In this document: positions 17,057 through 26,640 of the stretch, one piece after another
Position numbering within the stretch: position 1 is the stretch's first letter
Layout: each line of letters opens with the position of its first letter
Origin: Streptomyces flavidovirens DSM 40150
GTDB taxonomy: Bacteria > Actinomycetota > Actinomycetes > Streptomycetales > Streptomycetaceae
Direction of reading: 5' to 3'
Length of the DNA stretch: 64,000 nt
NCBI RefSeq assembly: GCF_000429085.1
Contig: NZ_AUBE01000002.1
Span: forward strand, 474,824 to 538,823
The notes under the pieces: generated by a model
The model's database searches: none
Told to the model about the DNA's origin: nothing
The model's input: the letters and a program-made list of their open reading frames with translations, nothing else
Made by a program: the position numbers and the translations under genes

Positions 17057-17086
17057 CCGCTGAGCGGGAACATTCCCGCTCAGCGG
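17057..17086 (+). terminator. Hairpin terminator after mqnD
   Basis: Perfect 14-bp stem (CCGCTGAGCGGGAA at 17057-17070 with 17073-17086) and a 2-base loop, 55 bases after the mqnD stop. Confidence 0.75.
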
Positions 17087-17111
17087 CACTATCCAGCCAC
17101 CCCTGGCCCAC

Positions 17112-17260
17112 TCCAGCCCGTCCGGCGCTTGAGGACCGGGGGCTGGGGCGGAGCCCCAGTTCGGGAAGGGGCGGGGTGGGGAAAGCCCCGCAGGGCACGC
17201 CCGCACGCAGCCGACCTTCCGGGCGCGGCAAGTTCAGCCCGTTCGGCGCTTGAGGACAAC
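17112..17260. repeat. Dispersed intergenic palindromic element, copy B
   Basis: In reverse orientation to copy A: CAGCCCGTCCGGCGCTTGAG at 17115-17134, hairpin CTGGGGC-GGA-GCCCCAG at 17143-17159, then GGGAAGGGGCGGGGTGGGGA from 17163. A second CAGCCCGTTCGGCGCTTGAG half copy is at 17235-17254, and CCTCAAACGCCGGACAGGCT is at 17030-17049. It sits between convergent gene ends. Confidence 0.75.
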
Positions 17261-17315
17261 AGGGAGCCGGGACCGGGCCTCCGGAGCCAGGGGCCCCCGA
17301 GGCCGCCGACCCGCG

Positions 17316-17699
17316 CTACACGTCCAGTTGGTCGGCCACCGCGCGCAGGAGGCCCGCGATCTTCGCGCCCGCCGCCTTGTCGGGGTAGCGGCCGCGCTCC
17401 AGCGCCGGTGTGATGTTCTCCAGAAGCGTCGTCAGGTCCTGCACGATCGACGCGAGTTCGTCGGGCTTGCGGCGCTGCGCGGCGGCGACGGACGGGGTCG
17501 GGTCGAGGATCGTCACCGAAAGCGCCTGGTCGCCGCGCTGACCCGCCACGACGCCGAATTCGACGCGCTGGCCGGGCTTCAGGGCGTCGACTCCGGCAGG
17601 GAGCACCGACGAGTGAACGAAGACGTCGCCGCCGTCGTCGCGGGAGAGGAAGCCGAAGCCCTTCTCACTGTTGAACCACTTGACCTTGCCGGTAGGCAC
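17316..17699 (-). CDS. Cold-shock-domain protein with C-terminal extension
   Basis: A 127-residue protein. Residues 1-65 are a cold-shock OB-fold with both RNA-binding motifs, KGFGFLS and VFVHSSV, starting from VPTGKVKWFNSEKGFGFL. Residues 66-127 are a helical extension found in actinobacterial versions (KPDELASIVQDLTTLLENIT). The GTG at 17699 is preceded by GAGGA at good spacing. It probably binds single-stranded RNA or DNA. Length is nearly twice that of a classical CspA; a true CspA lies at 55583. Confidence 0.88.
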   Translation of the reverse strand: MPTGKVKWFNSEKGFGFLSRDDGGDVFVHSSVLPAGVDALKPGQRVEFGVVAGQRGDQALSVTILDPTPSVAAAQRRKPDELASIVQDLTTLLENITPALERGRYPDKAAGAKIAGLLRAVADQLDV

Positions 17700-17875
17700 C
17701 GTCTGTCCTCGTCCTCGTACTCGTCGGATCCCCGGACTGCTCCCGCTCACGCGTTCGGCCGGGGAAAACGGCTCTGGATAGCACTACAGCGGGTCGTTGG
17801 ACCCGCCACCACCAAGGCTAATGGTCCAGGGGCTGGTGACAAGACGTCGCCGGGCGGTTCCTCCGGGCAGGGAAC

Positions 17876-17881
17876 TACCCT
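17876..17881 (+). promoter_or_regulatory. -10 box for the small membrane protein gene
   Basis: TACCCT, 6 bases before the GTG at 17888; leaderless layout, no clear -35. Confidence 0.35.
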
Positions 17882-17887
17882 GGCCCG

Positions 17888-18145
17888 GTGATGACTGAAA
17901 CCCAATCGCCCGAGGCCGGCGCCGGTGACCGGCTGGTACGCGTCGGTGCCATCGTCTTCTTCGTCGGCGCACTGGCCACACTGGTCACCGTGGCGCCGCT
18001 CTTCCTCGGCACGGAACCCTTCCCGCCGGTCGCGTACGCCGTCTGCATGCTGATGGGCGCCGGCTTCGCGATCGCCGCCGCGGGGGTGCTCAGGTCCATC
18101 GCCGCGCAGCGCCGTCAGGCGCGCGCCGCGACCGTCCCGCAGTAG
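17888..18145 (+). CDS. Small two-pass membrane protein
   Basis: Eighty-five residues with two hydrophobic segments, VGAIVFFVGALATLVTVAPL and AYAVCMLMGAGFAIAAAGVL, and a basic C-terminus. I do not recognise a named family. It begins at GTG 17888 (or the next codon, ATG 17891) directly after a -10 box. Its 3' end overlaps the convergent HAD gene by 31 bases. Function unknown. Confidence 0.7.
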   Translation: MMTETQSPEAGAGDRLVRVGAIVFFVGALATLVTVAPLFLGTEPFPPVAYAVCMLMGAGFAIAAAGVLRSIAAQRRQARAATVPQ

Positions 18146-18777
18146 CCGGCCAGCCAGGCCGGGAAGGCCGTGAGGTCGTCCAGGACCACGTCCGCGCCGG
18201 CTTCCCGCAGCTCAGCGGCGTCGCAGGGCCCCGTCGGCACGGCCACCGACAGGGCGCCCGCCGCCCGCGCGCCGCGTACGTCGCCGACGTGGTCGCCGAC
18301 GTACACCGAGGCGCCGTGCTCGCGCAGCGCCTCCGCCTTGGCCTCCGCCCACAGCCAGCCCACGACCGCGTCCGGGTCGATGCCGAGGTGCGCGAGGTGC
18401 AGCTTGGCGTTCGGCTCGTGCTTGGCCGTGACGACGACGGCCCGGCCGCCCGCCGCCCGTACCGCCGCTATTGCCTCGCGGGCGCCGGGCATCGCGCGAG
18501 TTGGCGTGATCGCGTACGTCGGATAGATCTCGCGGTAACGGTCACACATCTCCTGGACGCGTTCCTCGGGGAACCAGAACGCCAGTTCCTGTTCCAGCGG
18601 AGGGCCCAACCGGGTGATCGCGAGGTCGGCGTCGATGTACGCACCGGTCTCGGCGGCCAGCGCCTCGTAGGTGGCCTTGATGCCGGGCCGGGAGTCGATG
18701 AGCGTCATGTCGAGGTCGAAGCCGACCGTCAGCGGGGGCAGCGGGGACGTCGGAGACGTCGCGGAGTGCGTGGGCAT
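18115..18777 (-). CDS. HAD-family hydrolase (phosphoglycolate-phosphatase-like)
   Basis: A 220-residue haloacid-dehalogenase phosphatase. Motif I is GFDLDMTLIDS near residue 18, motif II is VVVTAK, motif III the lysine region around EAKAEALREHG, and motif IV VYVGDHVGDVRGARAAG. A helical cap lies between motifs I and II, as in the Gph subfamily. The ATG at 18777 is used; another in-frame ATG is at 18786. It is divergent from the siderophore importer, whose iron box is 45 bases upstream. Substrate is not inferable. Confidence 0.85.
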   Translation of the reverse strand: MPTHSATSPTSPLPPLTVGFDLDMTLIDSRPGIKATYEALAAETGAYIDADLAITRLGPPLEQELAFWFPEERVQEMCDRYREIYPTYAITPTRAMPGAREAIAAVRAAGGRAVVVTAKHEPNAKLHLAHLGIDPDAVVGWLWAEAKAEALREHGASVYVGDHVGDVRGARAAGALSVAVPTGPCDAAELREAGADVVLDDLTAFPAWLAGYCGTVAARA

Positions 18778-18821
18778 GAGGGCCATTGTGCCTGCGGGGG
18801 CCCGTGGACCCACCCGTACAC

Positions 18822-18840
18822 TTAGCCAAGCCTTACCAAC
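18822..18840 (+). promoter_or_regulatory. Iron box (DmdR/IdeR-type operator)
   Basis: TTAGCCAAGCCTTACCAAC matches 12 of 19 positions of the IdeR/DmdR consensus TTAGGTTAGGCTAACCTAA, including both conserved outer halves. It lies 21 bases before the first importer gene and overlaps a possible -10 box (TACACT, 18817-18822). Expected effect: repression in iron-replete cells. It may also affect the divergent HAD gene. Confidence 0.7.
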
Positions 18841-18861
18841 CTCCGGACGCGGAATGGGTCG

Positions 18862-19887
18862 ATGCGAGCCGCCACCAGCCCCACCACACGCGCGCTGGTG
18901 ACCCGCCGCATCGGCTGGACAGCCGCCGCCGTCGCGGCCCTGCTGCTGTCCGTGCTGCTGAGCCTCACTGTCGGCGCGCGGTCGATCGCGCCGGCCGAGG
19001 TCTTCGACGTACTGCTGCACGGCGGCCACAGCGACGCCGCCGAGATCGTACGGACCATGCGGGTGCCGCGCACGCTGATCGGGCTCATGGTCGGCGTCGC
19101 GCTGGCGCTCGCCGGAACCGCGCTCCAGGGCATCACCCGCAATCCGATCGCCGACCCAGGAATTCTGGGCATCAGTCAGGGCGCCTCGGTGGGCGTGGTC
19201 CTGGCGATCGCCTTCGCCGGGATCCACTCGCTCTCCGGTTACGTCTGGTTCGCCTTCGCCGGCGCGGCGCTCGCCTCGGTCGCGGTGTACGCCATCGCGG
19301 CGAGCGGGCGCGGCGGAGCGACGCCGGTGAAGCTCGCGCTCGGCGGCGCCGCGATCAACGCGCTGCTCACGTCCGTGACGATGGCGGTCCTGACGACGAA
19401 GGCGGCGGCGCTCGACGAGTTCCGCTTCTGGCAGGTCGGTTCCGTGGCCGGTCGTGACGCGGAGGTGGTCGGGCAGATCTGGCCGTTCCTCCTCGCAGGG
19501 ACGGTGCTCGTCCTGTCCGTGGCGCGCGGGCTCGACGCGCTGGCGCTCGGCGAGGACGTCGCGAAGGGGCTCGGGCAGAACGTCGCGACCGTACGGATCA
19601 CCGCCGGCATCGGCGCGACCATCCTGACCGGGGCGGGGGTGGCGGCGGCCGGCCCCATCGCCTTCGTCGGGCTCGCGGTCCCGCACATCGCCCGCGCGAT
19701 CGTCGGCAGCGACCACCGGTGGGTGCTGCCGATGGCCGCGCTGACCGGCCCCGTGATGCTGCTGGTCTCGGACGTGGCCGGACGGATCGTGTTCCCGCCG
19801 AGCGAGGTTCCGGCGGGCGTGATGACGGCGCTGATCGGCGTGCCGTTCCTGGTGGCGCTCGTACGACGAAAGGCGGTGCCGGCGTGA
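18862..19887 (+). CDS. Ferric-siderophore ABC transporter permease (FecCD type), first subunit
   Basis: A 341-residue inner-membrane permease with about ten transmembrane segments. Family marks are [20 protein letters not shown], the loop [20 protein letters not shown] that contacts the ATPase, and [20 protein letters not shown] near the C-terminus. It is the first of a four-gene operon (permease, permease, ATPase, binding protein) under the iron box. The stop overlaps the GTG of the next gene (GTGA). The siderophore class cannot be told from sequence. Confidence 0.92.
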   Translation: MRAATSPTTRALVTRRIGWTAAAVAALLLSVLLSLTVGARSIAPAEVFDVLLHGGHSDAAEIVRTMRVPRTLIGLMVGVALALAGTALQGITRNPIADPGILGISQGASVGVVLAIAFAGIHSLSGYVWFAFAGAALASVAVYAIAASGRGGATPVKLALGGAAINALLTSVTMAVLTTKAAALDEFRFWQVGSVAGRDAEVVGQIWPFLLAGTVLVLSVARGLDALALGEDVAKGLGQNVATVRITAGIGATILTGAGVAAAGPIAFVGLAVPHIARAIVGSDHRWVLPMAALTGPVMLLVSDVAGRIVFPPSEVPAGVMTALIGVPFLVALVRRKAVPA

Positions 19888-20954
19888 CGGCGAGCAGTGC
19901 GGCGACAGCAGTCGGAATGCGGCCCGCCGGGTACGCGCTCGTACGGCTCGGGCAAGGACGCTTCCTCCTGCACCGGCGGGCCGCCGTCGCCGCCGGGGTC
20001 CTCACCCTCGCGCTGGCCACCGTGTGCGTCGCGTACCTCTGCGTCGGCGAGAGCAACGTGCCGCCCGCCGACGTACTGAAGGTCCTCTTCGGACAGCCAT
20101 CGGCGAACGAACTCGTCGTAGGAACCCTCCGCTTGCCCCGCATGACCGTCGGACTGCTCATCGGGGCGGCGTTCGGCATCGCCGGGGCGCTCATCCAGAC
20201 CGTCGCGCGCAATCCGCTCGCCAGCCCCGACATCATCGGCATCAGCCAGGGCGCGAGCGCGCTCACCGTCGGGGCGATGACGTTCGGGATCACCTCGTAC
20301 GCCGTACTGCCGTACCTCTCCATCGCCGGCGGCATCCTCGCCGCCGCGCTCGTCTACGCCTTCGCGTGGCGCGGCGGGCTGCACGCCACCCGCTTCGTGC
20401 TCATCGGCATCGGCTTCGCGATCGCCCTGCGCTCCGTCACCCACCTCTTCCTCACCAAGGGCGACTATCTCGTCGCCCAGCAGGCGCAGATCTGGATGAC
20501 CGGCTCGCTGAACGGGCGCGGCTGGGACGAGGCGGCCCCACTCGCCTGGGCACTCCTCCTGCTCCTGCCCGCCGTGCTGTGGGCCGCCCGCGCCCAGCGC
20601 ACCGTGTCGATGGACGACGACACCGCGACCGCGCTCGGCGTACGGCTGGGGCGGGTACGCCTGGGCCTGGTCCTCACCGGCGTCGTGCTCGCATCGGTCG
20701 CCACCGCGACCGCCGGCCCCGTCGACTTCGTAGCACTGCTGGCACCCCAGATCGCCCGCCGCATGACCCGCACCGCGCAGATCCCGCTGCTCTGCTCGGC
20801 GCTGATGGGCGCCCTGATTGTCGTCGTGGCGGACCTGCTGGCCCGCCGCCTGCTGTCGCCCACCGAACTGCCGGTGGGCGTACTGACGGCGGCGGTCGGC
20901 GCCCCGTACCTGATCTGGCTGATCATCAAAGGCCGTACTGGAGGCAAGGCGTGA
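19884..20954 (+). CDS. Ferric-siderophore ABC transporter permease, second subunit
   Basis: A 356-residue FecCD permease that pairs with the preceding one. It shows [20 protein letters not shown], the coupling loop [20 protein letters not shown], and [20 protein letters not shown]. Start is the GTG at 19884, overlapping the stop of the first permease; its stop overlaps the GTG of the ATPase gene in the same way. These GTGA overlaps show translational coupling of the three genes. Confidence 0.92.
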   Translation: MTASSAATAVGMRPAGYALVRLGQGRFLLHRRAAVAAGVLTLALATVCVAYLCVGESNVPPADVLKVLFGQPSANELVVGTLRLPRMTVGLLIGAAFGIAGALIQTVARNPLASPDIIGISQGASALTVGAMTFGITSYAVLPYLSIAGGILAAALVYAFAWRGGLHATRFVLIGIGFAIALRSVTHLFLTKGDYLVAQQAQIWMTGSLNGRGWDEAAPLAWALLLLLPAVLWAARAQRTVSMDDDTATALGVRLGRVRLGLVLTGVVLASVATATAGPVDFVALLAPQIARRMTRTAQIPLLCSALMGALIVVVADLLARRLLSPTELPVGVLTAAVGAPYLIWLIIKGRTGGKA

Positions 20955-21925
20955 GCAGGCTCACCGCTCGCGAGCTGACGCTCGCCTATGAGGACCGCAC
21001 GGTCGTGCACGAGCTCGACCTGGCGGTACCCGACGGCCGGGTGACCGTCATCGTCGGACCGAACGCGTGCGGAAAGTCCACCACCCTCCGCGCGCTGGGC
21101 CGGCTGCTCAAACCGAAGCACGGCGCGGTGCTGCTCGACGGCGCCGAACTGGCAAAGATCCCCACCAGGAAAATCGCGCAGGCGATCGGTCTGCTGCCCC
21201 AGAGCCCCGTCGCGCCCGAGGCCATCACCGTCGCCGACCTGGTCTCGCGCGGCCGCCAGCCGCACCAGCACTGGTGGCAGCAGTGGTCGGACGAGGACGA
21301 GCGCGCGGTGACCGACGCCATGGAGCGCACGGACGTCACCGCACTCGCCGAACGGCCGGTCGACGCGCTCTCCGGCGGCCAGCGGCAGCGCGTATGGATC
21401 GCCATGGCCCTCGCCCAGGAGACGGACCTCCTCCTGCTGGACGAGCCGACGACGTACCTCGACATCTCCCACCAGGTGGAGGTACTGGACCTGGTGCGCC
21501 AGCTCAACCACGAGCACGCCCGGACGGTCGTCATGGTGCTCCACGACCTCAACCAGGCCGCCCGGTACGCCGATCACCTCGTCGCGATGAAGCAGGGCCG
21601 CATCGTCGCCGAGGGCCACCCGCAGGACATCGTCACGGCGAACCTCGTACGCGAGGTCTTCGGCCTCGCGTCAGTCGTGATCCCGGACCCGGTGACCGGC
21701 TCCCCCCTGGTGATCCCCGGCGAGCCGTGGACCCCCGCTTCGCGGACCGACGTGGCAGGAGGGGACGTGCCGGGGCGCTCCCCGCAGGGTGTCGAACGCA
21801 ACCACCGCCAACGAACCAACGCAGTACCCGAACGTTCGGCACCCGAGGAGACGCCCCGACACGGCACCGACCCCAACACCACCGCCCCACCCCGCGACCC
21901 CGCCGCCACCCCCCGTACAACCTGA
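20951..21925 (+). CDS. Ferric-siderophore ABC transporter ATPase with long C-terminal tail
   Basis: A 324-residue ATP-binding subunit of the FepC/FecE type. Walker A is GPNACGKST near residue 36, the Q-loop region is [20 protein letters not shown], the signature LSGGQRQR, Walker [13 protein letters not shown] and the H-loop [18 protein letters not shown]. The ATPase proper ends near residue 262 at IPGEPWTP. The last 60 residues are Pro/Thr/Arg/Asp-rich and disordered in appearance, unusual for the family. The binding-protein gene follows 14 bases later. Confidence 0.92.
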   Translation: MSRLTARELTLAYEDRTVVHELDLAVPDGRVTVIVGPNACGKSTTLRALGRLLKPKHGAVLLDGAELAKIPTRKIAQAIGLLPQSPVAPEAITVADLVSRGRQPHQHWWQQWSDEDERAVTDAMERTDVTALAERPVDALSGGQRQRVWIAMALAQETDLLLLDEPTTYLDISHQVEVLDLVRQLNHEHARTVVMVLHDLNQAARYADHLVAMKQGRIVAEGHPQDIVTANLVREVFGLASVVIPDPVTGSPLVIPGEPWTPASRTDVAGGDVPGRSPQGVERNHRQRTNAVPERSAPEETPRHGTDPNTTAPPRDPAATPRTT

Positions 21926-21939
21926 AAGGCGCCCACTTC

Positions 21940-22923
21940 ATGACCGGAATCCTCCGCAGCCGCGGCCTCGTCGCCGGCTGCCTCGCCGCCACCGCCGCCC
22001 TCACGCTCTCCGCCTGCGGCTCCTCCGACGCGGACGCCGACAAGGCGCCCTCCGCCGAAAACAAGACGCACACCGTCAAGACCGCCATGGGCGACGTGTC
22101 GGTCCCGGACAACCCGAAGCGCGTCGTCGTCCTGGACACCGCCGAGCTGGACTCCGCGATCACCCTCGGCGTGAAGCCGGTCGGCGCGACGCACACCACC
22201 GCCGAGCCCGGTTTCCTGAGCTACCTGCCCAAGGACAAGGTCGCGGGCATCAAGGACGTCGGCGAGATGATGACCCCCAACCTGGAGGCCGTCGCCGCCC
22301 TCAAGCCCGACCTGATCCTCACCAGCAAGGTGCGGCACGGCGCCCTGTACGACGAGCTCAAGGCACTCGCGCCGACCGTGATGACGGAGAACACCGGCTA
22401 CCCCTGGAAGGAGAACTTCCAGGTCCACGCCGACGCGCTCGGCAAGAAGGCCGAAGCAGAACAAGCAGTGGCCGACTACACCGCACACGCAGCGAAGGTC
22501 ACCGAAGCGATCGGCGGCAAGGACAAGGCCGCCAAGACCAACGTCAACGTGGTGCGCTTCATCGAAGGCGCGGACATCCGCATCTACGGCAAGCAGAACT
22601 ACATCGCGACCGTCCTGGCCGACGTCGGCCTGGGCCGCCCGGCCATCGCCGACAAGGCGAAGGACGGCTTCTCGTACGACGTGAGCCCCGAGAAGATCAA
22701 CCTCGCGGGTGAGGACGCCGATGTCGTCTTCCACTCGACGTACGGCGACCCGAAGAAGGCCAAGCGGACGCAGACCCTCGACAGCGGGCTGTGGAAGAAC
22801 ATGCCCGCCGCGAAGGCCGGCAAGGTCTTCGGCGTCGAGGACGAGCTGTGGATCCAGGGCATCGGCTACACAGCCGCCAACAAGATCCTCGACGAGATGC
22901 AGAGCCACCTGACAAAGAAGTAA
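21940..22923 (+). CDS. Ferric-siderophore substrate-binding lipoprotein
   Basis: A 327-residue periplasmic-binding-type lipoprotein. The signal peptide ends with LTLSACGSS, cysteine at residue 26. The FecB/FepB fold is shown by VPDNPKRVVVLDTAELDSAI, GEMMTPNLEAVAALKPDLIL and the C-terminal WIQGIGYTAANKILDEM. It hands ferric siderophore to the two permeases encoded upstream. AAAGG lies about 12 bases before the ATG. The convergent gene ends only 8 bases further on. Confidence 0.92.
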   Translation: MTGILRSRGLVAGCLAATAALTLSACGSSDADADKAPSAENKTHTVKTAMGDVSVPDNPKRVVVLDTAELDSAITLGVKPVGATHTTAEPGFLSYLPKDKVAGIKDVGEMMTPNLEAVAALKPDLILTSKVRHGALYDELKALAPTVMTENTGYPWKENFQVHADALGKKAEAEQAVADYTAHAAKVTEAIGGKDKAAKTNVNVVRFIEGADIRIYGKQNYIATVLADVGLGRPAIADKAKDGFSYDVSPEKINLAGEDADVVFHSTYGDPKKAKRTQTLDSGLWKNMPAAKAGKVFGVEDELWIQGIGYTAANKILDEMQSHLTKK

Positions 22924-22931
22924 GAAAGCGC

Positions 22932-23996
22932 CTACCGCCTCCGCGCCCGCCACCCCAGGTAGAGCGCGGAGGCGACGGCCGCCGTCCGTACAACGGCGGG
23001 CCACGCGCCCGAGAGCGCTTCGCCCATCGCGCCCTGCGCGATCGGCTCGCCCCACCGCCCCTCGGTCCGGCCCCACAGCCACACGAACCCGCCCACCGCG
23101 ACCAGTCCCGGCAGGCCGAGCACCGCCCACTTCGCCTGGGCGCGGCTGATGCGCCGTGAGGCGAAGACGAGGAGCCACCCGCCGCCCAGGGCCAGCCAGT
23201 TGCCCAGTGCGGCACCGACGACGAGCAGTGCGGCGGCGAGCAGGAGCAGGACGCTGGCGGGCGGGCGTACCACCTTGGGCTGCACGGCGACGGCGACCGG
23301 GGCGGTACGGCGGCGCAGGAGACGCACGAGGCTCAGGAGGCGGCGGCGTGCCGGGACTTGCGCCTCGACGGGCGTTTGCCCGGCTTCGCCGGCTTCTTTC
23401 TTGTCGTCGTCGTCCTCCTTCGCCGGCGGGGGCTTGAGTATTTCGGGGATCTCGACGCCGCCGGTGAAGCCCGGCACGGAGACGCCCAGGCCGAAGGGGC
23501 CGGGCTCGACACGCCACCAGTCGGGTTCGCTGCCCTGGGGGCCGAGTTCGTCGGAACCGGCGAGGTGGGGCGGGGAGGCGGCGGCGGGTTGGTCCACCAC
23601 GCCCGGCCGCTTCTGGCCGCTGTCACGGTCACGGGGCCGCGGAATCCACCCACCGCGCCTGGACTTGTCGCGCTGCTCCGGCAGCACGACTCGCTGAACC
23701 GAATCGCCCCCGGCCCCGGACTCTGACCTGAGCCCCGACCCGAACCCGGACTCCGGCATCGACCCGCCCGACGTGGCCCGCGCCACCAGCTCGGCCGGCG
23801 ATCCGATCCGGTCCAGGATGCGCCGTACCGCCGCGGGAGAGTCCGGCGTACCGAACTTCGAGCGCTGCCGGTCGATCTCGTCGCGCAGGCCGGCCACCAG
23901 CCGCATCCGCGCCGCCGAGGGCAGCTTGTGCTGCTGAGCCAGGTCACCGACCCGGCTCAGATAGTCGTAGACGAGCTGATCGCTCTCGATCCCCAC
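22932..23996 (-). CDS. Membrane protein with N-terminal HAAS-like domain
   Basis: A 354-residue protein. Residues 1-70 (DQLVYDYLSRVGDLAQQHKL to DRIGSPAELVARA) form a short helical domain like HAAS/DUF1700 modules that precede membrane sensors. A long Pro/Gly/Asp-rich linker follows, including the run KEDDDDKKEAGEAG. The last 120 residues hold about four membrane segments, beginning PASVLLLLAAALLVVGAALG. The GTG at 23996 is the first start that fits; the larger upstream open frame lies antisense to the neighbouring gene. Function unknown. Confidence 0.75.
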   Translation of the reverse strand: MGIESDQLVYDYLSRVGDLAQQHKLPSAARMRLVAGLRDEIDRQRSKFGTPDSPAAVRRILDRIGSPAELVARATSGGSMPESGFGSGLRSESGAGGDSVQRVVLPEQRDKSRRGGWIPRPRDRDSGQKRPGVVDQPAAASPPHLAGSDELGPQGSEPDWWRVEPGPFGLGVSVPGFTGGVEIPEILKPPPAKEDDDDKKEAGEAGQTPVEAQVPARRRLLSLVRLLRRRTAPVAVAVQPKVVRPPASVLLLLAAALLVVGAALGNWLALGGGWLLVFASRRISRAQAKWAVLGLPGLVAVGGFVWLWGRTEGRWGEPIAQGAMGEALSGAWPAVVRTAAVASALYLGWRARRR

Positions 23997-24053
23997 GCGA
24001 CGGTCCGTCCCTTGGCCTCCAACTGCCTGCACCGACGGTAGCGCCACACCGGC

Positions 24054-24059
24054 TACCGT
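24054..24059 (+). promoter_or_regulatory. -10 box upstream of the XPB-N-like gene
   Basis: TACCGT. Transcription would begin near 24066, at the ATG 24067 (leaderless option) and 34 bases before the GTG 24100, which has a strong AGGAGG ribosome-binding site. Confidence 0.4.
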
Positions 24060-24099
24060 GGGGCGGATGGGGACCGGCGAGCGCAACCAGGAGGCGCAC

Positions 24100-26607
24100 G
24101 TGTCCGAAGGATCAGCCGCAACGCCACCGCGCACACTCGCGGAGGCCCTGCGCACCCGCGGCGACGCGTCCCTGGCCGCGCTGCTGCGCGCCCGGCCCGA
24201 CCTGCTCTCGCCCGTGCCGAACGACTTGTCGCAGCTCGCGACCCGGGCGGCGACACGCGCTTCCGTCGTACGCGCGCTGGAACGGCTCGACCGGTTCACG
24301 CTCCAGACCGCCGAGGCGCTGGCCGTGGCACCCGATCCGGCTCCGTACGAGGCGCTGCGCGCGCTGATGACCGGCGACGACGGTGACCCGGCGGTCGAGG
24401 CGGCGCTGCCGGGGGCCGTCGCCACCCTGCGTGACCAGGCGCTGCTGTGGGGCGCCGACGACCGGCTGCGGCTGGTGCGTACGGCACGCGAGTTGCTGGC
24501 CCCCTCCCCCGCGCACCCGTCGCCCACCGGTCTCGGCCCGACCGTCGCCGAGGCGACCGCCGGCATGTCGCCGGGACGGTGGCAGGAGACCCTGGCCGCG
24601 GCCGGACTGCCGCCCACCCACGACCCGGTGTCGGCGGTCACGGCGCTGGCCGCGCTCTTCAGCGACCGCACCCGGATGTCGGCGCTGCTCGACACGGCGC
24701 CACCCGAGGCTCTGATGGTGCTGGAGCGGCTGGTGTGGGGCCCGCCGTACGGCGAGGTCACCCCCGACCCCGCGCCGCCGGTGCGGTGGCTGCGCGACCG
24801 CGGGCTGCTGCTGCCGACGAGTCTGCGTACGGTCGTGCTGCCGCGCGAGGCGGCGCTGCATCTGCGCGCCGGGCGCGCGCACCGGGTGCCGGAGCCGGTG
24901 CCGCCCGCCGTCGTACCGGCCCACGAATACAGTCCACAGGTTGTGGACAGCACGGCGGCGGGCCAGGCGTACACCGCGCTGGCCACCGTCGAGGAGCTGC
25001 TCAAGGACTGGAACGAGGGCGGCCCGGCCGTCCTGCGCTCCGGCGGTCTGAGCGTCCGCGACCTGAAGCGGACGGCCACCGCGCTGGACATGCCCGAGCA
25101 CACGGCCGCCTTCTGGGTCGAACTCGCCTATGGGGCGGGGCTGCTGGCGTCCGACGGTGAGGCCTCCGAGCGGTACGCCGCCACACCCGCGTACGACGAA
25201 TGGCTCGAACTCCCGCCGCAGGAGCAGTGGACCCGCCTCGCCACCGCCTGGCTGCACGCCACCCGCACGGCCGGCCTGGTCGGCAGCCAGGACGCGAAGG
25301 GCCGGATCCTGGCCGCGCTCGGCCCGGACCTGGACCGTTCGGCGGCACCGGAGGTACGCCGCCGCGTCCTCGCGCTGCTGGCCGGCCTGCCGGAGGGCGC
25401 CGCGCCGGCGCCGGATCAGGTGCTGGCGCGGCTGCGGTGGGAGCGGCCGCTGCGGGGGGCGGGGGCGGCGTCCGGTTCGACTTCGACTTCCGCGTCGGCT
25501 TCGGCTTCGGCGTCCGCCGGCACCCCTGGGGACCTGCGTTCCCGTATCGCCCTGTGGACGCTCACCGAGGCGGAACTCCTCGGTGTGACCGGACGCGGGG
25601 CGCTCTCCTCCCACGGGCGCGCGCTGCTGGCCGCCGGGCAGGGGACCGATGCGGAGGAAGCCACGGCGGTGGCGCGCGCCGCCGCGCTCCTCGCGCCGCT
25701 GATCCCGGAGCCCCTCGACCACGTACTCCTCCAGGCGGACCTCACCGCCGTAGCACCGGGGCCGCTGCGGCGGCCGCTCGCCGACACGCTCGACGTACTC
25801 GCCGATGTGGAGTCGAAGGGCGGGGCGACCGTGTACCGCTTCACGCCCGCGTCCGTACGGCGCGCGCTGGACGCGGGGCGGGCGGCGTCGGACCTGCACG
25901 CCTTCCTGGCCGAGCACAGCCGTACGCCCGTGCCGCAGCCGCTGAGCTACCTCATCGACGACGTGGCCAGGAAGCACGGGCACCTGCGGGTCGGCGCCGC
26001 TTCCGCCTACGTACGCTGCGACGACGACGCGATGCTGGGCGAGATCCTCGCCGACAAGCGGTCGCAGGGGCTGGGCCTGCGACGCCTCGCCCCGACCGTC
26101 CTGGCGGCGCAGGCCGACCCGGCGGCGCTGCTCGAAGGGCTGCGGGGGATGGGCTTCGCGCCCGCCGCCGAGTCGGCGGCCGGAGACGTACTGATCACCA
26201 GGGCCCACGCCTACCGGACCCCGCCGCGCACCGCGCCCGCGCCGGTGCCGGAGGGTCCGCCGACGCCGGACGACACGCTGCTGAGTGCCGCGCTGCGGGC
26301 GATCCGGGCCGGGGACATGGCGTCCACGGCGGTACGCAAGGAGGCCCCGGCGGCGGCACCGTCCCCCGGCGAGCTGCCGCGCACCACCTCGGCGGAGACC
26401 CTGGCCACGGTCCAGGCGGCGGCCCTCACCGGCTCCGCGGTGTGGATCGGGTACGTCAACGCGGACGGGGCGGCGAGCCAGCGGGTCATCGCCCCGGTAC
26501 GCGTGGAGGGCGGCTTCGTCACGGCGTACGACCACACGGCGGACGAGGTCCGGACGTACCCCCTGCACCGCATCACGGGCGTGGCGGAACTGGCGGACAG
26601 CCCTTAG
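24100..26607 (+). CDS. Helicase-associated protein (XPB N-terminal-like, PF13625 type)
   Basis: An 835-residue cytoplasmic protein without Walker motifs. It matches the actinobacterial helicase-associated group whose C-terminal region resembles the N-terminal part of XPB/Ssl2: PLSYLIDDVARKHGHLRVGAA and YVRCDDDAMLGEILADKR are characteristic. The very C-terminus (AVWIGYVNADGAASQRVIAP) resembles WYL-type beta domains. I choose the GTG at 24100 because AGGAGG lies 5 bases upstream; starts at ATG 24067 or GTG 24058 are possible. An XPB helicase is encoded 1.4 kb downstream. A serine-rich linker interrupts the middle. Confidence 0.8.
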   Translation: MSEGSAATPPRTLAEALRTRGDASLAALLRARPDLLSPVPNDLSQLATRAATRASVVRALERLDRFTLQTAEALAVAPDPAPYEALRALMTGDDGDPAVEAALPGAVATLRDQALLWGADDRLRLVRTARELLAPSPAHPSPTGLGPTVAEATAGMSPGRWQETLAAAGLPPTHDPVSAVTALAALFSDRTRMSALLDTAPPEALMVLERLVWGPPYGEVTPDPAPPVRWLRDRGLLLPTSLRTVVLPREAALHLRAGRAHRVPEPVPPAVVPAHEYSPQVVDSTAAGQAYTALATVEELLKDWNEGGPAVLRSGGLSVRDLKRTATALDMPEHTAAFWVELAYGAGLLASDGEASERYAATPAYDEWLELPPQEQWTRLATAWLHATRTAGLVGSQDAKGRILAALGPDLDRSAAPEVRRRVLALLAGLPEGAAPAPDQVLARLRWERPLRGAGAASGSTSTSASASASASAGTPGDLRSRIALWTLTEAELLGVTGRGALSSHGRALLAAGQGTDAEEATAVARAAALLAPLIPEPLDHVLLQADLTAVAPGPLRRPLADTLDVLADVESKGGATVYRFTPASVRRALDAGRAASDLHAFLAEHSRTPVPQPLSYLIDDVARKHGHLRVGAASAYVRCDDDAMLGEILADKRSQGLGLRRLAPTVLAAQADPAALLEGLRGMGFAPAAESAAGDVLITRAHAYRTPPRTAPAPVPEGPPTPDDTLLSAALRAIRAGDMASTAVRKEAPAAAPSPGELPRTTSAETLATVQAAALTGSAVWIGYVNADGAASQRVIAPVRVEGGFVTAYDHTADEVRTYPLHRITGVAELADSP
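25471..25518. repeat. 6-bp repeat encoding a Ser-Thr/Ser-Ala linker
   Basis: Eight 6-base units (TCGACT, TCGGCT and variants) encode SGSTSTSASASASASA within the XPB-N-like protein. Frame is preserved. Confidence 0.85.
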
Positions 26608-26640
26608 CCGGCGGGCGGGCGGACGTCACAGTGCGGCGAT

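Larger units (their letters stand above)
17003..17315. other. 313-bp intergenic region between convergent mqnD and csp genes
   Basis: No coding sequence. It contains a 14-bp hairpin at 17057-17086 and copy B of the dispersed element with an additional half copy at 17231-17260. Confidence 0.7.
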
